Source of the DNA: CAZKUN01 sp964555935
Lineage (GTDB): Bacteria > Armatimonadota > Zipacnadia > Zipacnadales > VGFC01
Direction of reading: 5' to 3'
Length of the DNA stretch: 17,738 bases
Assembly: GCA_964555935.1 (NCBI GenBank)
Contig: CAZKUN010000199.1
Span: forward strand, 1-17,738
In this document: positions 16,007 to 17,738 of the stretch, one piece after another
How the letters are laid out: each line of letters begins with the position of its first letter
Position numbering within the stretch: position 1 is the stretch's first letter
Program-made: the position numbers and the translations under genes
Notes under the pieces: model-generated
Databases searched by the model: none
What the model was told of the DNA's origin: nothing
Seen by the model: only the letters and a program-made list of their open reading frames with translations

Positions 16007-17121
16007 TGCCACTCCACCGATGGCCCTACATCCCGATCATCGGCTTCTTCCTGCTCGTCAGCGCGATCTATCTCTCGCTTCTCTTTCCCGCTGTCTGGTT
16101 CGTGCCCATTGCCGTCTTTCTTATCCTCGCGATCGGCTTTCGGAAGTGGAAGGCGATGCCGTTCGTGGCGATGGCGCTACTGTTCGTCGCTTACGCGCTC
16201 AGCAATGAGTTCGGCCACTGGGAGTGGCTGGGGATGGGCGCGTTCTTTTGGTATGGAGTTTTCTACACGCTTGGCATCACGGCCATGGGCGCGCGGTTCT
16301 TGCGGCTCTACTGGAGCAAGGACGCGTACATGGTCAAGCGCACGTTCTTCAACATTGGCGCTCAGCTTTCCGCTGGGTTCCTGATTCCCTACCTGCTGCC
16401 GTTCACGATGGGCGGCGGCGCGCCTGATAGCCAGGGCAAGGGCGTCTTCTTCATGTACCTCTGGCCGCTCGAGCACTCGGCGCTGACCGTCGGGCGGATC
16501 GAGGGCCTGACGCTCGTGGTCAAGTGGTTCATGGCCTTCAACCTCGTCGCCGGGCTGATCGTGATGCCGATTCTCGTTTACTACTACGGTCGGCGGCCAT
16601 ACTGTAGTTGGTTCTGCGGCTGCGGCGCGCTGGCCGAGACGGTCGGCGATCCCTTCCGCCGGCTCACTCCACGCGGGCGGCTCAGCCGCAAGATCGAGCC
16701 GATCATCTACCCCTTCCTCGTCGCCGCCACGATCCTCACCATCGCCTGGCTTGTCATCCCGAAGGCGTCGTTCGAGGCGCTCGGCCACTGGAACCACTGG
16801 TACCTGATGATCGTGAAGTTCGGGTTCTCGACGCTGCTGGGCGTGGGGCTCTACAGTCTGATGGGCGCGCGCGTGTGGTGCCGCTACTTCTGCCCATGGG
16901 TTGCGCTTTTTGGCGTGCTTGCGAAACACGGCCGATATGCGATTCGTAGCCGCGGGGAGTTGTGCATGGGGTGCGGAATGTGCAATACTTACTGCGAGAT
17001 GGGTATTGACATCCGAGGCGCGGCGATGGAAGGCCGACCGGTTAAGACCACGACCTGCGTCGGATGCGGGATGTGCATCCAGAAGTGCCCGCGCCGCGTC
17101 CTGAGTTTCACAACAGAGTAG
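16006..17121 (+). CDS. NapH/NosR-like polyferredoxin (membrane 4Fe-4S protein)
   Basis: The 371-residue protein has about seven or eight membrane helices and a cytoplasmic ferredoxin-like tail. Cysteine motifs follow NapH/NosR/CcoG logic with a variation: the first is CSWFCGC (C200, C204, C206) instead of CxxxCP, the second is WCRYFCPW (C292, C296). Two 4Fe-4S sites close the protein: C320, C323, C326, C330 (CMGCGMCNTYC) and C351, C354, C357, C361 (CVGCGMCIQKCP). Such proteins pass electrons between the quinone pool or a cytoplasmic donor and a partner enzyme. The ATG at 16006 overlaps the TGA of the flavoprotein gene and has an AGGAAGAAGG signal upstream; a longer frame from 15952 would run inside the flavoprotein. 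Translational coupling suggests a flavoprotein-polyferredoxin complex. No terminal reductase is in view. Confidence 0.93.
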   Translation: MPLHRWPYIPIIGFFLLVSAIYLSLLFPAVWFVPIAVFLILAIGFRKWKAMPFVAMALLFVAYALSNEFGHWEWLGMGAFFWYGVFYTLGITAMGARFLRLYWSKDAYMVKRTFFNIGAQLSAGFLIPYLLPFTMGGGAPDSQGKGVFFMYLWPLEHSALTVGRIEGLTLVVKWFMAFNLVAGLIVMPILVYYYGRRPYCSWFCGCGALAETVGDPFRRLTPRGRLSRKIEPIIYPFLVAATILTIAWLVIPKASFEALGHWNHWYLMIVKFGFSTLLGVGLYSLMGARVWCRYFCPWVALFGVLAKHGRYAIRSRGELCMGCGMCNTYCEMGIDIRGAAMEGRPVKTTTCVGCGMCIQKCPRRVLSFTTE

Positions 17122-17133
17122 AGGCGAGCAAGA

Positions 17134-17637
17134 GTGAATCAGAATCACCGACGGACCATCATGACCACGTACGCGATCATCGTCGCGGTGATCGTCTCAG
17201 CCGGCATCTACGCCTCACAGAGCTACAAGCCGCCGACGAGCGGCGAGGCGTGGACCGTGACGAAGGTGTACTGTGCCGGTGTCGGCCCAGGCGTCGTCGC
17301 GTTCCTCTGCAACGAGTCCGAAGGCGTCCACCGCATCCAGGTCTATGTCGAGGGGTTGGAGCCGGAGCAGGTCTACGCCTTGTGGTTGCGCAGCATCGAC
17401 GACACGGGGCACATCCTCAAGCAGACGCGCGTGACGCGGAATTGGTTCGCCCCCAGGTCCGACGGTGAAGGGGTGTACCATCAAGTCCTCCGTGCCTTGG
17501 AGTGTCCCGTCGGCGAGTACAATGGCATCATGCTCAGTCCCGCCGCGAACGATCCATCCAATGGCGTGCTGTTCGGTAGGATCCCCGTCGAGCAACACTC
17601 AGACGAAGAGGACGAAGCCCCGGACGCGGCGGACTAG
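17134..17637 (+). CDS. Small membrane-anchored extracytoplasmic protein, function unknown
   Basis: The GTG at 17134 is chosen because GAGG (17121-17124, overlapping the previous stop) lies 9 bases upstream; ATG 17161 is the alternative. The 167-residue product has one N-terminal hydrophobic helix (about res. 11-28) preceded by basic residues, so it is an inner-membrane anchor or uncleaved signal. The ~110-residue extracytoplasmic domain has C47, C59 and C124 and a beta-rich pattern (RIQVYVEGLEPEQVYALWLR) loosely like the outer domains of anti-sigma-K proteins. The C-terminus is acidic (EEDEAPDAAD). It lies 12 bases after the polyferredoxin gene and is probably in the same operon, suggesting a periplasmic partner of the redox complex, but no cofactor motif is visible. 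Confidence 0.8.
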   Translation: MNQNHRRTIMTTYAIIVAVIVSAGIYASQSYKPPTSGEAWTVTKVYCAGVGPGVVAFLCNESEGVHRIQVYVEGLEPEQVYALWLRSIDDTGHILKQTRVTRNWFAPRSDGEGVYHQVLRALECPVGEYNGIMLSPAANDPSNGVLFGRIPVEQHSDEEDEAPDAAD

Positions 17638-17649
17638 GCGCCTGTGTCG

Positions 17650-17738
17650 CTACGACTTCGACGCCCCCAGTTGACGTGCCTTCGCGCCGAGCCCTCGCCA
17701 CAGCCGATAATACAGATACGGCCCGGCTCCAGCTCCTG
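17650..17738 (-). CDS. 3' end of a minus-strand gene, product unknown (partial)
   Basis: One minus-strand frame is open from the window edge to a TAG at 17652-17650 and encodes 28 residues, ending PYLYYRLWRGLGAKARQLGASKS. The aromatic and basic composition looks like a real protein C-terminus, perhaps of a membrane or glycosyltransferase-like protein, and the stop lies 13 bases beyond the convergent gene's stop. The stretch is too short to identify, and the other frames are also partly open. Confidence 0.4.
   Translation of the reverse strand, partial: GAGAGPYLYYRLWRGLGAKARQLGASKS

Overview
The window is GC-rich, densely coding bacterial DNA with no rRNA, tRNA, CRISPR array or transposase that I can recognise. 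The gene content is a two-domain DUF1080 protein, a BNR/Asp-box sialidase-like protein with a LamG-type N-terminus, a Ser-type sulfatase with C-terminal repeats and a FlgD-like tail, and a GHL6/beta-galactosidase-trimerisation-type protein. Together with several NapH/NosR-like polyferredoxin domains, this suggests an uncultured polysaccharide-degrading bacterium of the Planctomycetota, Hydrogenedentota or Armatimonadota kind. That placement is inferred from gene content only.

Layout: (1) 88-1338(+) is a DegT/DnrJ/EryC1 aminotransferase. It converges on (2) a secreted tandem-DUF1080 protein at 1423-2652(-), with a strong hairpin between the two stops. (3) A divergent intergenic region leads into 2836-5400(+), an unusual 854-residue fusion of a cyclic-nucleotide-binding fold, a degenerate sigma-54-activator-type AAA+ domain and a multi-pass polyferredoxin membrane domain. 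(4) An imperfect 67-bp tandem duplication of the end of that gene precedes a small membrane protein (5484-5888, +). (5) A complete ABC exporter half-transporter lies on the minus strand (5913-7808). (6) Divergent from it is a plus-strand run of a sialidase-like protein, a sulfatase (TTG start) and a GHL6-like protein, probably acting on an extracellular sulfated glycan. (7) The same strand continues with a redox cassette: a FAD/NAD(P) oxidoreductase carrying a one-base frameshift, a translationally coupled NapH-like polyferredoxin, and a small membrane-anchored protein. (8) The last ~90 bases hold the 3' end of a probable minus-strand gene.

The most unusual items are the two Fe-S membrane modules about 9 kb apart. 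The first joins a membrane Fe-S relay to two cytoplasmic sensor-like domains whose diagnostic residues are lost: the phosphate-binding Arg of the CNB fold, and the GAFTGA loop, Walker B acids and arginine-finger segment of the AAA+ domain. This looks like a redox sensor/signalling or gated electron-transfer protein rather than a transcription activator. The second is a conventional-looking pair in which an NAD(P)H:FAD protein with a very basic C-terminal tail is coupled to a polyferredoxin. Whether the two modules work together is inference.
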